From positions 1 to 64,000 of the forward strand of contig JAECUM010012959.1 in assembly GCA_016617855.1 (NCBI GenBank): a stretch of 64,000 nucleotides of DNA. Direction: 5' to 3'. The translations under genes and the position numbers were made by a program. Position 1 is the stretch's first letter. Each line of letters begins with the position of its first letter. Under the pieces are notes generated by a model that ran no database searches, was not told the DNA's origin, and saw only the letters and a list, made by a program, of their open reading frames with translations. Source of the DNA: Megalonaias nervosa (lineage: Eukaryota > Mollusca > Bivalvia > Unionida > Unionidae). This document shows positions 12,440 to 24,829 of the stretch, in pieces.

Positions 12440-12900
12440 AAAATTGCTTTCTGCTCAATAACTTAAGTTCTTCATCATCTACAATTACCACACTTTTGCA
12501 TGACTTGCAATTGGGGTAAGGAAGAACCATGTTGATTTTGGAATCAAAAGGTCAAAAGTCAAAGTTACTGCAACTGAAGAATGAAAATAGTTTTCACACA
12601 GTCACATTGACATTCATTTAATTCCACATAAAATACCTCAACCAAACTTGTGCATTTCTTGCACTTGAGGTGAAAAAAATAAAGGTCAGGGTCACCATGA
12701 CTGAAAGAAGAAGAATGGTTTGTGCTCAGTAAAATTAGTTCTACATAACAGACTTGGACAAAACTGTGTGGATGATTTGCATTTAATGTAAGGAAGAAGT
12801 CTGTTGATTGTGGGTCAATAGATTATAGGTCAAGATGACTGACTGAAAGAAAATAAATTATTTGTGCAATGAAAAGTAGCTTATGTACATAGCAAATTAG
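12440..12900. repeat. Degenerate dispersed repeat array, about three copies
   Basis: Repeated blocks with TTGCA(T/C)TT..GGTAAGGAAGAA, then GTTGATT.TGG.TCAA, AGGTCA and ACTGAA.GAA occur at about 12500-12600, 12650-12720 and 12770-12870. Related to 9290-9520. Confidence 0.5.
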
Positions 12901-13559
12901 TTAACACAGGACATGTGTATAATGTGGCATTCATGGTACTCTTTGTCAAGATTTTTCTCTAATTTTAAATTTTGTTGGACTTTTTTCTGTGCAATGGGGC
13001 ATGATTGTTTTACAAACACAAGTCTACTTGTCAGTTAAAAATGAACGTTCATACATCCATCACACTCTTCTCCAGGTTAATATCTTCTGGACCATTTGAG
13101 ATATCTTCATGAAACTTGGTGTGCATTTTGTATCATGACAAGAGTTTATAAGATTCAGTTTTGTCAAATTAACACTTTTAGAGTTATCTCCTCATAATTG
13201 GAAATTGTATTTTAAGTCAGATCTCATTAACCATTTCAATTTTTTTTAAGTATCCACATAAAAAGAATAGGATGGTCCAGATATGAATAGACTCGTCGGG
13301 TAATGTGATAGGTCATGTGGTACTAGTGTATATAAAAGCCAAAGGTGTGGTGATTTAGGATTCTGATTTGTATTATCCTTAGAGAAAGAAGACTTGAGAG
13401 AAGTGAGAAATCAAGATAACTGTGAGGTAATTATTGTAATAAATAGGCTAGAGGTGAAATGCTTAAAGAAGGTTTTCTATAACTCTTACAATATTAAAGA
13501 CGATAAAGGGAATAGTTGTTTTTGTCTACTTTGCATAGGCATGCATTATAGCTTGAGAA

Positions 13560-13775
13560 GATTTATAGCATCAAGGAGAGACCAGTCTGATTAGCTCTTT
13601 CTAAAATGATTGTTTTTATCACAGTCATTGAAGTATCAAGGAGCAACCAGTCAGATTAGCCTTTACATAAGAAAGCCAATGGAGTATTCAGTAGGAACCA
13701 ATCAGATTAGCTTTTACTGAAATCAGTATATATTTGACAGCCTATTGAACATCCAGTGAAGACCAGTCAGATTCC
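13560..13775. repeat. Three decayed intronic copies of the exon b start
   Basis: GACCAGTCTGATTAG (about 13578), AACCAGTCAGATTAG (about 13645) and AACCAATCAGATTAG (about 13697) precede the exon's own GACCAGTCAGATTCC (13761). Each is preceded by a related AAGGA/AGTAGG/AGTGAA block. Units are spaced about 50-65 bases apart and span the acceptor at 13740. Confidence 0.6.
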
Positions 13776-13892
13776 AAGACAGATTCCAGACCAGCCCCTC
13801 TACACAAGACCTTTGCCTGGAATTATCATGGGTGGAGTTCTGCCATTTGGCTGTATCTACATTCAGCTTTTCTTTATTCTCAGCAGCATCTG
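13741..13892 (+). CDS. TM9SF2: TM9SF2-like exon b
   Basis: The acceptor TTTGACAG ends at 13740 and the donor GTAAAC starts at 13893. The reading starts at phase 0 with PIEHPVKTSQIPRQIPDQP, a highly conserved cytosolic segment of TM9SF2/4. It continues through the helix GIIMGGVLPFGCIYIQLFFI and ends in a split Trp codon that exon c completes. There are no internal stops. Confidence 0.94.
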
Positions 13893-15230
13893 GTAAACAG
13901 CTATCAGTATTCTAGTTGCTGCATAGGAATTATGGTTGTGTTTCATGCTTAAAGTTTTATATCATCAATTGAATCTGTTTTATGATTTATAAAATTTTAG
14001 AATCCTTTTAGCCATAGAAAGTGTCTCATAAAAATGACTTTGATCTCTTGACCCTGAATAAATGGGAAATGACTTTAGCAAATGTTATCAAGGTTCTTAC
14101 TCATTTTTCATTGGGTATTTAAATTCTTCATTTCTCATAACCTCAGTATCCAAGAAAGTTCAGTACCCTGTAAAAACTATTGGAATCTTAGCATTCTAGC
14201 AACCTCACTATCCAAGAAAACTGGTACCTATAAAAGCTAGTGTTGCAGAGGTTTAGGAGCCCTGTACTTTCTGCACAATTTCACATTGCAAAACATAAAA
14301 TTTTTCATGCAAAAGCATACAAATTATTTCATTAATTTTGTGAAAACAAGAAGACAAAATTAAAACTGATGTTTTCAGACACAATTTTCTACAGTTATAA
14401 GATCAGAAAAACATACTAAAACAGATTTCAGAAAGCAAAGGAACAGCTTGCATATCATTGGAAATTGCTTTAATTCAAATTGGGAGAAGAATGCTTCACT
14501 ATTCATTGGTTCACGCTCATGGATGCAGTGAAAAATATTGATTCAAAATTAATAGTATACTCAACTTTATACACAGTTAAAACAGAAGAAGAATATATCA
14601 CCCTTTACTGAATCATTAAAGTGAAACTCTACAGGTCAAAAAATTTGCTTAACATCTGTGTTGTGGACAATACTAAAAACTGCACCTGGACACATACAGA
14701 ACCAATCACCTGATCCAGGTTTGTACTTCCTGGTACTGAAACCTGTATTACACTAATAGCAAACTAAATTACATTTCAGATATTTATAAATTGACAACAT
14801 GTAAAGCACATGAAATAAGGATCGGTTTTGTGCTAAAAAAATAATATTATCTGCCAATTCCTATACATGTGACCTGTATGTAAAACTGGGTGCAGGGTTT
14901 AGTATTAAAAGGTATCTGCCAACTTATGCCATTTCAAATGGTGTTAATTTCAAATTAATGCGATTTCTTATGAAATTTTTTTAAAATTAATTTTCAGTGA
15001 AGATTGAAAATTTATGAAATTATATGTCTGAAACAAAAAAGTTAGGATTTGTAATTGGCTAAAATGAATGGCATTAAAGCTAATTGAATTACTTATTTTT
15101 TAATGAAAATGAAAGGCAGTGAAACAAAACTTTCAGGTTACATGATTTCAAGTTACATGACCACACTTGGGGATGAAACTATTGCAGACCTGTTTACCCC
15201 TACAAATTTTCCTTATTTCCTATGGATGAA
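13893..15230. other. Intron b-c, unassigned part
   Basis: AT-rich DNA. A short internal repeat (CCAAGAAAGTTCAGTACCCTG-like blocks near 14150 and 14210) is visible; nothing else was recognised. Confidence 0.5.
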
Positions 15231-15235
15231 GCTCC

Positions 15236-15595
15236 AGAAATACTCAATACGAATGAAGCCCAAAAAATACTACGGATGAAGCCCCCAAAATACTCACTAC
15301 GGACAAAGCCCAAAAATACTCACTACGGATGAAGCCCAAAAAATACTCACTACAGATGAAGCCTAAAAAATACTATGGATGAGCCCCAAAAATACTCACT
15401 ACAGATGAAGCCCCAAAAATACTCACTACCGATGAAGCCCAAAAATTGCTGACTACAGATGAAGCCCAAAAAATACTCACTATAGATGAAGCCCAAAAAA
15501 TACTATGGATGAAGCCCAAGAAATACTCACTATGGATGAAGCCCAAAAAATACTCACTACGGATGAAGCCCAAAAAATCCTCACTACAGATAGTT
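15236..15595. repeat. Minisatellite, 27-bp unit
   Basis: About thirteen units of the form TACTCACTACGGATGAAGCC followed by CAAAAAA, with some units shortened by nine bases. Unit length divisible by three gives a spurious reverse-strand repeat ORF. Confidence 0.9.
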
Positions 15596-15599
15596 TAGG

Positions 15600-16640
15600 C
15601 AAGACTATTTAACAGCTGAATAATAAAATTGTCTTAATATTCTGTTCCACTTTCAAAATTTCTTTTCATTAAAATATTATTTTATCAGTGTTAGTGAAGT
15701 GCTTATTTAATGATTCCCATATAAACTGGTAAACTGTCTGCAGGTATCGAAGGGAACAATTGGCAGTTGTTTTTTTTTAAATGGCAGACCAGTGTCATGT
15801 GAAAAGAAAATTGGATGAAGTTGAAAAGTCAAGTGCTAGCCAGAAGTTTCTAAGATTTATTTGGCCATTTATAAAACAGTCTAACAAGGAGTTCATTATG
15901 TTCACTGTGGTGTGTGTGAATTGGATTTTTCTGTTGCACATTAGGTGATACAAAAAGATGTATTAAATGCAAATTTTCCGAGGAATGGGTGGAAGTGAAA
16001 GACACATACAAGTCTGTCCTCACTCTTTAAAGCACAGTGTTTGCAGTGAGGAAATGTACATTGTCCATGCTGAAGCGATGACAAATCCATCTTTGGCACA
16101 GTTCAACTTGCTGTTGAAAACAACTGATTCATTAAATGGGATTTAAAGAAAATGTTTCCAGACAGCACATTTGCAGCAGTACAGGTGAACTATTTATAAA
16201 TATAGTTAGAAAAGGTAGAGTGATACCGGTTTTTGGAAAAGTTGTTTCTTTTCTTGGTAAATGAAAAAAATAATGTATTTTGTCATTGTCATTAAAGACA
16301 ATAAATGTATTTCTGGATGACGTTTTTTTTTATTGTTGACTTATTAGTTTTATAGCTATACTACTGACAGCTGTTGAAAACTATGGACAGACTGCTTTTG
16401 GACCACTGATGGAGTCATGAAAGAGTAAACAGGTCTGCTATTGTGCAAGTCAGTGGTTAGCTGAGGTTTTTAGCAAAACATTTAAAGATGGAGACCTTAT
16501 TAGTTTCCTCTTTAAATAAATTTTAATATTTTCTCTATTTTTATAATTTAGATTTCTTGATCTACAAGTGAGTAATAGTTTTAAACAAATCATATTCTTT
16601 GCACTAGTATCCAACAGTCACAAGTCATACAGATGTTATC
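15600..16640. other. Intron DNA without recognised feature
   Basis: No exon or transposon end was seen. A frame around 15780-16080 (starting ATGGCAGACCAGTG) reads roughly like a decayed zinc-finger/hAT N-terminus (a stretch with RFIWPFIKQSNKEF), but it is too short and damaged to assign. Confidence 0.4.
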
Positions 16641-16655
16641 TTGCCAAAATAATGC

Positions 16656-17095
16656 TGTTGTGTATAAAAAGTGTATGAAGATGTACAGAAAATAGAGCTG
16701 TTCACAGTACTTTGACATTGGTGTGTATAAAAAGTGTATGAAGATGTACGGAAAATAGATCAGTTCACAGTACTTTGACACTGGTGTGTATAAAAAGTGT
16801 ATGAAGATTTACAGAAAATAGAGTAGTTCACAATACTTTGACATTGGTGTGTATAAAAGTGTATGAAGATGTACAGAAAATAGAGCTGTTCACAGTACTT
16901 TGACATTGGTGTGTATAAAAAGTGTATGAAGATGTACAGAAAATAGAGCTGTTCACAGTACTTTGACATTGGTGTGTATAAAAAGTGTATGAAGATGTAC
17001 AGAAAATAGAGTTGTTCACAGTACTTTGACATTAGTGTGTATAAAAAGTGTATGAAGATGTACAGAAAACAGAGCAGTTCACAGTACTTTAATAT
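16656..17095. repeat. Minisatellite, 63-bp unit, about 7 copies
   Basis: Units begin GTGTATAAAAAGTGTATGAA and end ACAGTACTTTGACATTGGT. The anchor ATGTACAGAAAATAGA recurs every 62-63 bases. It lies about 200 bases upstream of exon c. Long reverse-strand ORFs here follow from the 21-codon period. Confidence 0.93.
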
Positions 17096-17302
17096 TCAGA
17101 ATTGTTTTAACTGTCCTGAAAATAATTTTAGTCATCTCTGAATCTGTGGTTATTATGTTATGGTCATACAATATGAGATTTTTATGACCATAAGAACAGA
17201 TGTTTTCACAGATCATAAAAAATTGATCTGATTGCATTCTTTTCATGTTGTAAGGTCAGAATTTCCAGGCTATGAAGTTGTAAATGGTTGTTTTTATTGC
17301 AG

Positions 17303-17414
17303 GTCCCACCAGACATACTATATGTTTGGTTTCCTGTTGCTGGTCTTTCTGATTCTCCTCATCACCTGTTCAGAAGTCACCATACTCTTGTGCTACATCC
17401 ATCTCTGTGCTGAG
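17303..17414 (+). CDS. TM9SF2: TM9SF2-like exon c
   Basis: The acceptor TTTATTGCAG ends at 17302 and the donor GTGAGT starts at 17415. The first base completes the Trp codon split from exon b. The exon encodes SHQTYYMFGFLLLVFLIL and CSEVTILLCYIHLCAE, the most conserved transmembrane stretch of nonaspanins, and ends at phase 0. Confidence 0.95.
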
Positions 17415-17990
17415 GTGAGTTCTTAACACTCTTTTAACACTGTGGCAGTAAATGGATACAATATTCATGTATCATTGCTAGTGTAATGATGTGGTGTGTT
17501 AGCTGCAGAATGTTCCTACATGGTATCAGTGCTCCTGTCTATCCATTCTTCTGCCCATCCATCCATCCTTATACTTTCCATTGCACTCTTTAGCTTTAAA
17601 GCCATTTGAGATTGAGGAAGAAACTTGGTATACTTGTACATCATCATTAGGTGTCACATATCACATTTGATGTCCTTTTCATGGTCAAGGTCACAGCTCA
17701 GTATTTTGTATACTTGTACACCATCACCATCACCATCACCACAGTAGGAAGGGGGAGAGGGTCTTATTTTCGAGGTCAAGGTTCTGTAGTTTACACCTTC
17801 ACCACACTTTCCCATCCTCTCCATGACTTTAAAGCAGTTTGAGATTAAGGGATGAAACTTTGTAAACTTTGCATCAGCACTTAAAGATGAGTTGCATATA
17901 CCACCTTGGGGATCTGGTAATGGCTGCATATTTCATGTTATCATTGCATTTTTCCATCAATACTATAACTTTAGGGCTATTTGAGATTAA

Positions 17991-19139
17991 CCCTCTAGCT
18001 ACGACTGCTGCATTTAAGCGTCACCTGTAAATAGCTCCTGAATCACACTGACGCATATATGCAGTGTTGATAAGCTCGGTTTACTACCCCAGTGTCACTT
18101 ATGTGCATATTGTTCAATCATAACCAATGAGAGGACTATTTACTCAACATTTTGATACAAGCTTGAAAGCTGAGAGGTTAAATTTAGACACACTGGAAGG
18201 GCTTTCCTGCAATTTATGAAACACGTGTATTTGAGATAAACAAAGATGGATTCCAATTCAGTTATGAGTGACTTTGAAGGGTTCAATGCAAGCGATATTG
18301 AAGAGTTTAATGGATCATTCTTAAAAAATGGATCAGATATTGATGTTAGTCCCATTTCAACACCAGATGTAAGTGATTTTAAATTGGATGAGGAGGAGGA
18401 CATAGTCCCACTTGCACAATGGAGTGATGACCTCGCCATGTTCAAGATCAGGGATTTTGATTCTCATGTTGATCCAACAATTGAGCTTGGACCACTAAGC
18501 AATGAGAAAGATTTTTTTCTCAAGTTTTTTCCTGAATGTCTGGTGGAAAAGCTTGTGAAATAAACAAACAATTATGCCAAGAAAATGAGGGACCAAAAGC
18601 AAGACTTGAAACGGTATGAAACCAGCATCATGGAAATGTGGGCATATCTTGGAATATACAAGATATGTATAAGGGAAGGGAGGAGACATGAAGTTTTCAT
18701 AGGATGCAAACAATGCCAAGTACATTTATGTGTGGATAATGATTGTTTTGAGAAGTACCACTCTCAACTATGTAATTAGAGTGTGGATTTCATTCATGTT
18801 TTTATATGTACATATGTAAATATTGGATTTATTTTGTGGTATTCAAAACAGTTTACATGACTGGGATTTCTTGTATGATGGGATGTAGGAGTATATAAAG
18901 TGGAAATATATGAATAAAAGACACTATACAAGGTAAGCTGTTTTTTATTTCACAGAAATCCAGCAAAAACTAATGAAATAATGAATATAAATGTAACCAT
19001 GTTTTTATTGTTAGTTTCTGTAGTCAGCCATGATGGTGCTCTAGTATTCAGACCAGCAACCAGCCTCAGTAGTCTCAGTAACTGATATGATAGCACTCAG
19101 CAGTAGTGAAACTGCACAACAGCTGTAGTAGCTAAAGGG
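17991..19139 (+). mobile_element. piggyBac-like element, internally deleted
   Basis: It is bounded by TTAA on both sides (17987-17990 and 19140-19143), the obligatory piggyBac target. Terminal inverted repeats are CCCTCTAGCTAC at the left and GTAGCTAAAGGG at the right (inverse complement CCCTTTAGCTAC). The 1149-bp element contains a short transposase frame that retains only the two ends of the protein, and a downstream AATAAA near 18912. It inserted into a dispersed repeat inside intron c-d. Confidence 0.87.
18246..18779 (+). pseudogene. piggyBac transposase, deletion derivative
   Basis: One reading frame runs from ATG 18246 to TAG 18777 and is interrupted by a single in-frame TAA at 18561-18563. 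The N-terminal part is acidic (DSDFEGFNASD-type region), followed by a segment ending FFLKFFPECLVEKLVK, then TNNYAKKM, which matches the F-x-x-F-x-x-x-L-V-x-x-T-N-x-Y-A start of the DDE_Tnp_1_7 domain. The frame then jumps to the C-terminal Cys-rich finger CKQCQVHLCVDNDCFEKYH. The whole catalytic core is missing, so the ORF cannot encode an active enzyme. The ORF could still make a DNA-binding remnant. Confidence 0.8.
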
Positions 19140-19319
19140 TTAAGGGATGAAACATGATGTACTTGTATATCTGCACAAGAAGGTGTGTTGCATACCATAT
19201 TGAAGTCCTGTCTTCAGGATCAAGGTCACACCAAGTTAATACTTTATGTTTTATTGAGTTGTTCAGGTTTCTTGTGTTTTAGTGTTTTTCTTTTGTACTT
19301 ATTTCAACTGCCCTTCTAA

Positions 19320-19485
19320 CACACTATTGGCTATATGATGCCAAGGAAATGGGAGCAAAGTACCTTTCTGAAGGAAACACTAAGGTAGCTGACCTGGCCT
19401 GGCCTGATGCTGATGGGTATGAAACCATCAAACCACTTGACCTTTGGATTATGAGTCTGATGTTCTACCAGATGAGTTAAAATGG
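19320..19485 (-). repeat. Degenerate tRNA-headed SINE relic
   Basis: On the reverse strand, TAACTCATCTGGTAGAACAT resembles a tRNA D-arm/A box. CAGACTCATAATCCAAAGGTC resembles an anticodon arm with CAT, and GGTTTCATACCC resembles a decayed B box. It resembles 7640-7825. Confidence 0.5.
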
Positions 19486-19489
19486 TTTA

Positions 19490-20840
19490 TAGGGCTGTTT
19501 GAGGTTGACCAGGATTGCATCTACATGAACAGTTGTGAAAATCACTCTAAAATTGAACATTTTGCATCAAAATTTTGGATTACACAAAAACAATAAGGAT
19601 TGGATGCAAATTTCTATGAATTGCACCACTTTATTTCCAAGAAATGTAGAAATAACGGTTTTGTTTCTGTACAGTGTTCTTGTGGACAGCCATATTAGTT
19701 GGTTGAAATGCAATGGTGTCTGAGGAATTCATAATTTGGTTTAAACAACACTTACATTTCTTTAATGAAACAATTAGATCTCATCACATTTGTGATTTAT
19801 TCATTCAGTAAGGATATGCAGCCTTCGTTCAGCATTCCTTGCCTACCTTTGCTCTTTCAAACAACTGAAATGGCAATCAATAGAGTCTGATATCTGGATT
19901 TATTTTGATAAGGGAAAAATCATTCGAGTGGGTATAGTATAAATAAAGCAATCACACTGTGTGCTGTATGCCATGTGAGCAATATCTTGATCACTTGACC
20001 TCCAGTCCCCTGTCGATGCCACTGAAATAAAGAAATACAGCAGTGATTGTTATGGCAGTAAGATGTGGACTCCACCACCATACGTATTGAAGTTGACTTT
20101 TTTACATTGTTGGACTGCAATCATGTGCCAGAAGATCTTGATCAATGAATGTTTGTTCCATTGATAAATTTCATGAACAATATAGTATGAAGATTCTTCA
20201 TTCTTGTGACAGAAAGGTTCAAACATTCAGTACTGTTTCAGAACTTAAGAATGGACATTCTATGATGAAAATGGTTAGGACCTTTTACTGGCTCTAAGTG
20301 TTAAAAAAAAGAGAATATAGATTTTCATTTTCATATTTCAACATGGTGAAAAAAGGGATACATTATAGCACTTATTCTTGTTATGATTTCACTTTTAGTT
20401 TTTGATGTCCTATTTAGAGGCCTCAACTATGACCAGATTGGCCCCTCCATTTTGAGCTTTATGTGGGGACAGTTCCCAAATTTACTAAATCCCTTTAAGG
20501 GATGCAGCTTGGTATGGTTACATGTCATCATTAGTAGGTGTGTTGTGTGCCACATTGTTATTTTTATCTGTATGGTTACATGTCATCATTAGTAGGTGTG
20601 TTGTGTGCCACATTGTCATTTTTATCTTTATGGTTAATGTCATCATGTTCTGCTTTTCTTCCACTCTATAATGTTAGAGCCATTTCAGATGAATGGATGA
20701 AAGTTGTTATAATTACACTGTTATCATCACTAAAAGGTTTGATGTTTACCATCTTTGGGGGGCCTATCTTAAGGTCAGAGTAACAGTTCAGTAGTTTGAG
20801 TTTCATTTATTCTTTTGCTTTCTAAACACAAATGGATTGA
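19490..20840. other. Intron DNA with weak repeats
   Basis: A duplicated 61-base block with ATGGTTACATGTCATCATTA and GTGTTGTGTGCCACATTGT occurs at about 20515-20575 and 20572-20632. Otherwise nothing was recognised. Confidence 0.5.
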
Positions 20841-20842
20841 AA

Positions 20843-21112
20843 AGGTAGGGCCCAATTTACCCTTACTAGGTTAAAAAGTAGGGCCCAATTTACCCTTACT
20901 AGGTTAAAAAGTAGGGCCCAATTTACCCTTACTAGGTCAAAAAGTAGGGGCCAATTTACCCTTATTTGGTCAAAAAGTAGGGCCCAATTTACCTTTACTA
21001 GGTCAAAAAGTAGGGGTCAATTTACCCTTATTTGGTCAAAAAGTAGTGCCCAATTTACCTTTACTAGGTCAAAAAGTAGGGCCCAATTTACCCTTACTAG
21101 ATCAAAAAGTGG
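20843..21112. repeat. Minisatellite, 33-bp unit, about 8 copies
   Basis: Units read AGGTCAAAAAGTAGGGCCCA followed by ATTTACCCTTACT, with GGTTAAAAAG variants at the left and a TATTTGG variant in the middle. Confidence 0.93.
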
Positions 21113-22477
21113 GATCATTTAGAAAGAAGGGGTATCACAGACACAGTGATGCTGCCAGGTTTCATGAATGTGCTAATCATGCAAAACTCACCATCTGTCT
21201 ACTTTAGTCTTGATCACCAAGGTGTTTATTTCTATGTCTGATGATCTTTTCCATGCATCTGTTACAGTGCCCAGCTGTGCTTGACAAGAAATCCATTCAG
21301 CTGTGCTCAAAACTATAGTCATTCATCTGTTTATAATGGATTGCTTTAAATTTGCATCTTCTGGGACTTCTTACTTGTATCAGGATACTTGACATGTCAT
21401 GGACTGCTTGGTGTTTTGACTCTGTGGTCTTAAACTGGCAGAAAAAAAGCAAAACCAACAAGTTTTGTAAAACTTAACAAATAATTTAATTCTCTAAGTT
21501 ATAAAATGAACATTTTAGAGGAACTTAACAGTATTATGAATTAAATCCCCCAAAAATCTGAAAAGTTCTATCACAAGTCCCCAAAAAAGGGTGTTCTGAA
21601 TGAATTCCAGATCTCAAAAGTGGTAATTTATCAATCTTCTTGAATGTGTTGAATTACCAACTGTCTTGATTTATGACAATGACATTGTCCAAAACTCCTT
21701 TGAATGAATTCAAATAATTCCAGAATAATATTTTAGTCCAAAGCCAGTGAGCACTTTATAATTCCAATGAATAATCCAACGAATTGTTTCCTCTCAAATT
21801 ATATCTAAACACAACATTAAATACATCAACAGACTGGTTTTAAAACAAGAACATTTGAAAATAGGATTGAATTAATTGTCCACATCTTCCTTGTCCTTTT
21901 ACATGCCCTACAGCTCTATGTTCCAATATTGTCCTACTCAGTCTATATTACAATACCTCCCATGTGAGATATTTCACAATACAAATCTATGTTGCAACAG
22001 AACCCACCTGACTTAGTCATCCAGTGGAAAATTACCCCAAACTTGTAAACAGGTTTATTATTAAGATTGATTTTAAAACTTCACAGTACCTATTTATAGC
22101 ACATTGCAATCTACAGTCATGCACCAAATGTAATGACACAATATAGATATATATAAAATTGGACAATTGGATTAAGATACTTAACATGTCATGGATGGCT
22201 TGGAGACTACCATATTTCATGTAAGTTTTTATACGTGAAAAATAATGATTAATTTCAGAGTAAGAAAAATTATATGTAAAAAAATAATTATTTTGTGGTA
22301 CTGACCATGTATGAAAAATAAAGGGATCTTACCCAAACAAGGTCTACGGAACACACTATACTTGACAACCTAACAGTTCTAACATACAAAATAAACATAC
22401 AAATTTTGCCTCATTCTGCTCTCAGCTCAAGAATCCAATTACCATAAGAATAAAAGTACTTGAAACAACTTGTTATT
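21113..22477. other. Intron DNA without recognised feature
   Basis: AT-rich sequence. No tandem array, transposon end or splice-bounded exon was recognised. Confidence 0.5.
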
Positions 22478-22479
22478 AA

Positions 22480-22771
22480 TGACTGAGAGAGAGAGAGAGA
22501 GAGAAATGGCTGAAACAAGAATGTCACAGTGTGCAAGCTCATCTGCATTTAGAATTTAGAGCACACACTTTGTAGTCGTTACTGTGTGTTATGTTGACAA
22601 AATGATTAAGATAGTCTAAACATGTATTAGTTATCGGTATTAGTTATCGGTATATTTGTATGCAATGATATGAGCCCACAATGTCCAGAAACCTTTCTGC
22701 AACAGTTACCTCTATCAAATTGCAATAAACAATAAAAGAACTTTAAAAAATGGCTTTTAGTTTAATGTGTT

Positions 22772-22812
<41 letters not shown>
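22480..22812. repeat. Two (GA)n microsatellites
   Basis: Short GA runs at about 22485-22504 and about 22773-22812. The second creates a spurious ORF with Arg-Glu repeats. Both runs precede similar GCTGAAACAAGA/ATATGAAACAGTG...GTGCAAG segments, so the surrounding 70 bases may be duplicated. Confidence 0.85.
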
Positions 22813-22829
<17 letters not shown>

Positions 22830-23850
22830 GAAACAGTGTTATATCAGTGTGCAAGACTATATTTATTCCAGGTGGTTTTTATTTTTAGCTTCTGGAAAGA
22901 GAGAGAAAAGAGAGGCTACAGGTCAATTGTAATCTGTATTTTCAGTTCCCTGTCTCATTGTGATCTTCTTCACATACTCGGACAATACTGTATTCCATTA
23001 TCAATTAACACCTCTAAATGAATGATTCATTCTTGTTTTAATTACAATGCATTGTCACAATAACCACATGGCTGTGCAATGTTATTTACATACTAATTAA
23101 ATATGCATAGAGCTTTGGTCAGGTTATCCAGTTGAAACCGGATAGAGGGCTAGATTTGAGAGAAGAAGTCAAATCAGCAAGGCTACCAATAGAGAAATGA
23201 GGCTATATTTAGGGGAATGAAAATCTGGCAATGTGCTGTCAATGCCATTGTCCATACAGATGTTGTAAGGACAAGCGATCATTCGCATAACTTGTTATTC
23301 ATACTAGACAATAAATATAACAATAATGGGGTGTATCATAGAATAGATTTGCAATAAAATCTTAATTATATCCAAGTAGAAACAGGACAAGCTCTTGACA
23401 GATAGTATATATACGAATCAATTTAACAGAGTCAGTGACTTTCAAATTTATGATAGAAAATGACCAGGTTTTAATATTATATGTTTGTATGACTATAATG
23501 AAACAATACGACTAGCTGACCAATTGTCTATGGTCTTCACTTTAACATGTACTGAGATATAATTTTTGTTTGAGAAGAAAACATCAAAGGGCTTCTGAGC
23601 TCATTTGAAAATGCATGTGGTGTTTTGTTACGGTGATGGACTTAACTGAAGAGAACTAATTGAATATTATATTTATTGATATGTTCTGTAAAGGTCTTTG
23701 TACAGTTGTTAAAAAACACCAGTAGATTATAAGTGGCAGCAACTTACTCATAAGAGAGTTTAATCATCAATCATTGTATTTTCTCACCAGTAAAGAACAA
23801 AAAATAAGGGTATATCAATGAATGAGAGTAGATTAACAGAAGAATTGACA
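22813..23850. other. Intron DNA without recognised feature
   Basis: Nothing assignable was seen. Confidence 0.5.
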
Positions 23851-23859
23851 TTTCAATGA

Positions 23860-24520
23860 GAGATTGTTATTTCTGTACAATAAACGGTGATTATTTCTTT
23901 ATTTCTTGATCTCCCATTTCATTAATCACTGTCATATGCGAAGTTAAAAAATAGGTTGTGTCAGTTTTATTTGAAGCAACAAATTGTTATGTTTTTCATT
24001 TGATACTATATGAAACATTTTCAGCAAAAATGTATTCATAGTTTGATATATCTGTATCATACATCTGTATTTTTTCAAAACCATTTGAAATGTGAACTTC
24101 TTGAGTCAAATAAAGAAAACATCAGAATATGTGGTTAAAAGGTAATAAAAGAAAGAAATAAATTATTAAATGGGGATTTTTTTAATTTCTTAATCTCCTG
24201 TTCCATTATTTGATATCTCAGTTACAAATTTACAGGAAGTTATCAATATCTGATAGGTTTAAATTGAGGCAACAAATAGTTGTTTTTTATTTTGGATTAT
24301 ATCAAACATATGCTCAGAAATAAAAATACATTGGTAGCTTGATGTATCTGTATCATACATCTGTATTTCTTAAAAGCCGTTTAAAACATGAACTTCTCGA
24401 TTCAAGTAAAAAAGTAATAAATAAAAAGATAAGTGACATTTCTGTGTGATTATAAATGGTGAGTCTTTTATTTCTTAATCACTTGTTTCATTAGAATACT
24501 GAATACATGGAAGGGAATGA
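23860..24520. repeat. Degenerate tandem duplication, about 290-bp unit
   Basis: Two long units (about 23860-24150 and 24160-24440) share TTTCTTGATCTCC/TTTCTTAATCTCC, GCAACAAAT(T/A)GTT, ATCTGTATCATACATCTGTA and GAACTTCT blocks in the same order. A third copy begins near 24450. Confidence 0.7.
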
Positions 24521-24768
24521 AAAAAACAGTACATTTTCAGGTATTATGGGTAAGAGTTATTCCACCTATAATTCCACCTCCCCATTTTTTTTAACTTGCA
24601 GGCGAATTTCCACCTCCATCTCCAGCTAATTCATGGCAGCATCATTCAAACACATTACCCATTTTTGTTAGCTTTACTGGTCATAGGCCCAAAAAGCTTA
24701 TGATAGTCCATTAGCACAAGCTTGCCATCTAAACTCTTCCTAACTAACCAGAGTATTGCCATGAAACC

Positions 24769-24791
24769 ACACACACACACACACACACACA
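24769..24791. repeat. (AC)n microsatellite
   Basis: About eleven AC dinucleotides. Confidence 0.9.
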
Positions 24792-24829
24792 AAATGGTGC
24801 TACTGAGTCATACAGTCTGACAGCACAGC

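Larger units (their letters stand above)
6501..13740. other. Intron a-b with nested repeats
   Basis: A 7.2-kb intron containing a tRNA-like SINE relic, the 28-bp minisatellite and a DIRS retroelement relic. Sequence such as 6560-7630 shows only degenerate dispersed repeat, for example the 7140-7260 segment with TTTGAGATATGTACCATCATG, a type that recurs near 13080-13120. Confidence 0.7.
17520..19260. repeat. Dispersed repeat with piggyBac insertion
   Basis: Copies of a segment with CTTTAAAGCCATTTGAGATT, GAGGAAGAAACTTGGTATAC and TTGTACATCATCA occur at 17595-17720, 17825-17930 and again split at 17970 and 19140. The last copy is interrupted exactly at its GAGATTAAGGGATGAAAC block by the piggyBac element, which gives an independent pre-insertion reference. 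Confidence 0.65.

Noticed and set aside
18246..18563. Novel acidic host protein
   Set aside because: It lies between piggyBac terminal repeats with TTAA duplications and continues in frame into a piggyBac C-terminal Cys-rich finger.
22767..23021. ORF with Arg-Glu repeats
   Set aside because: Produced by the (GA)n microsatellite.
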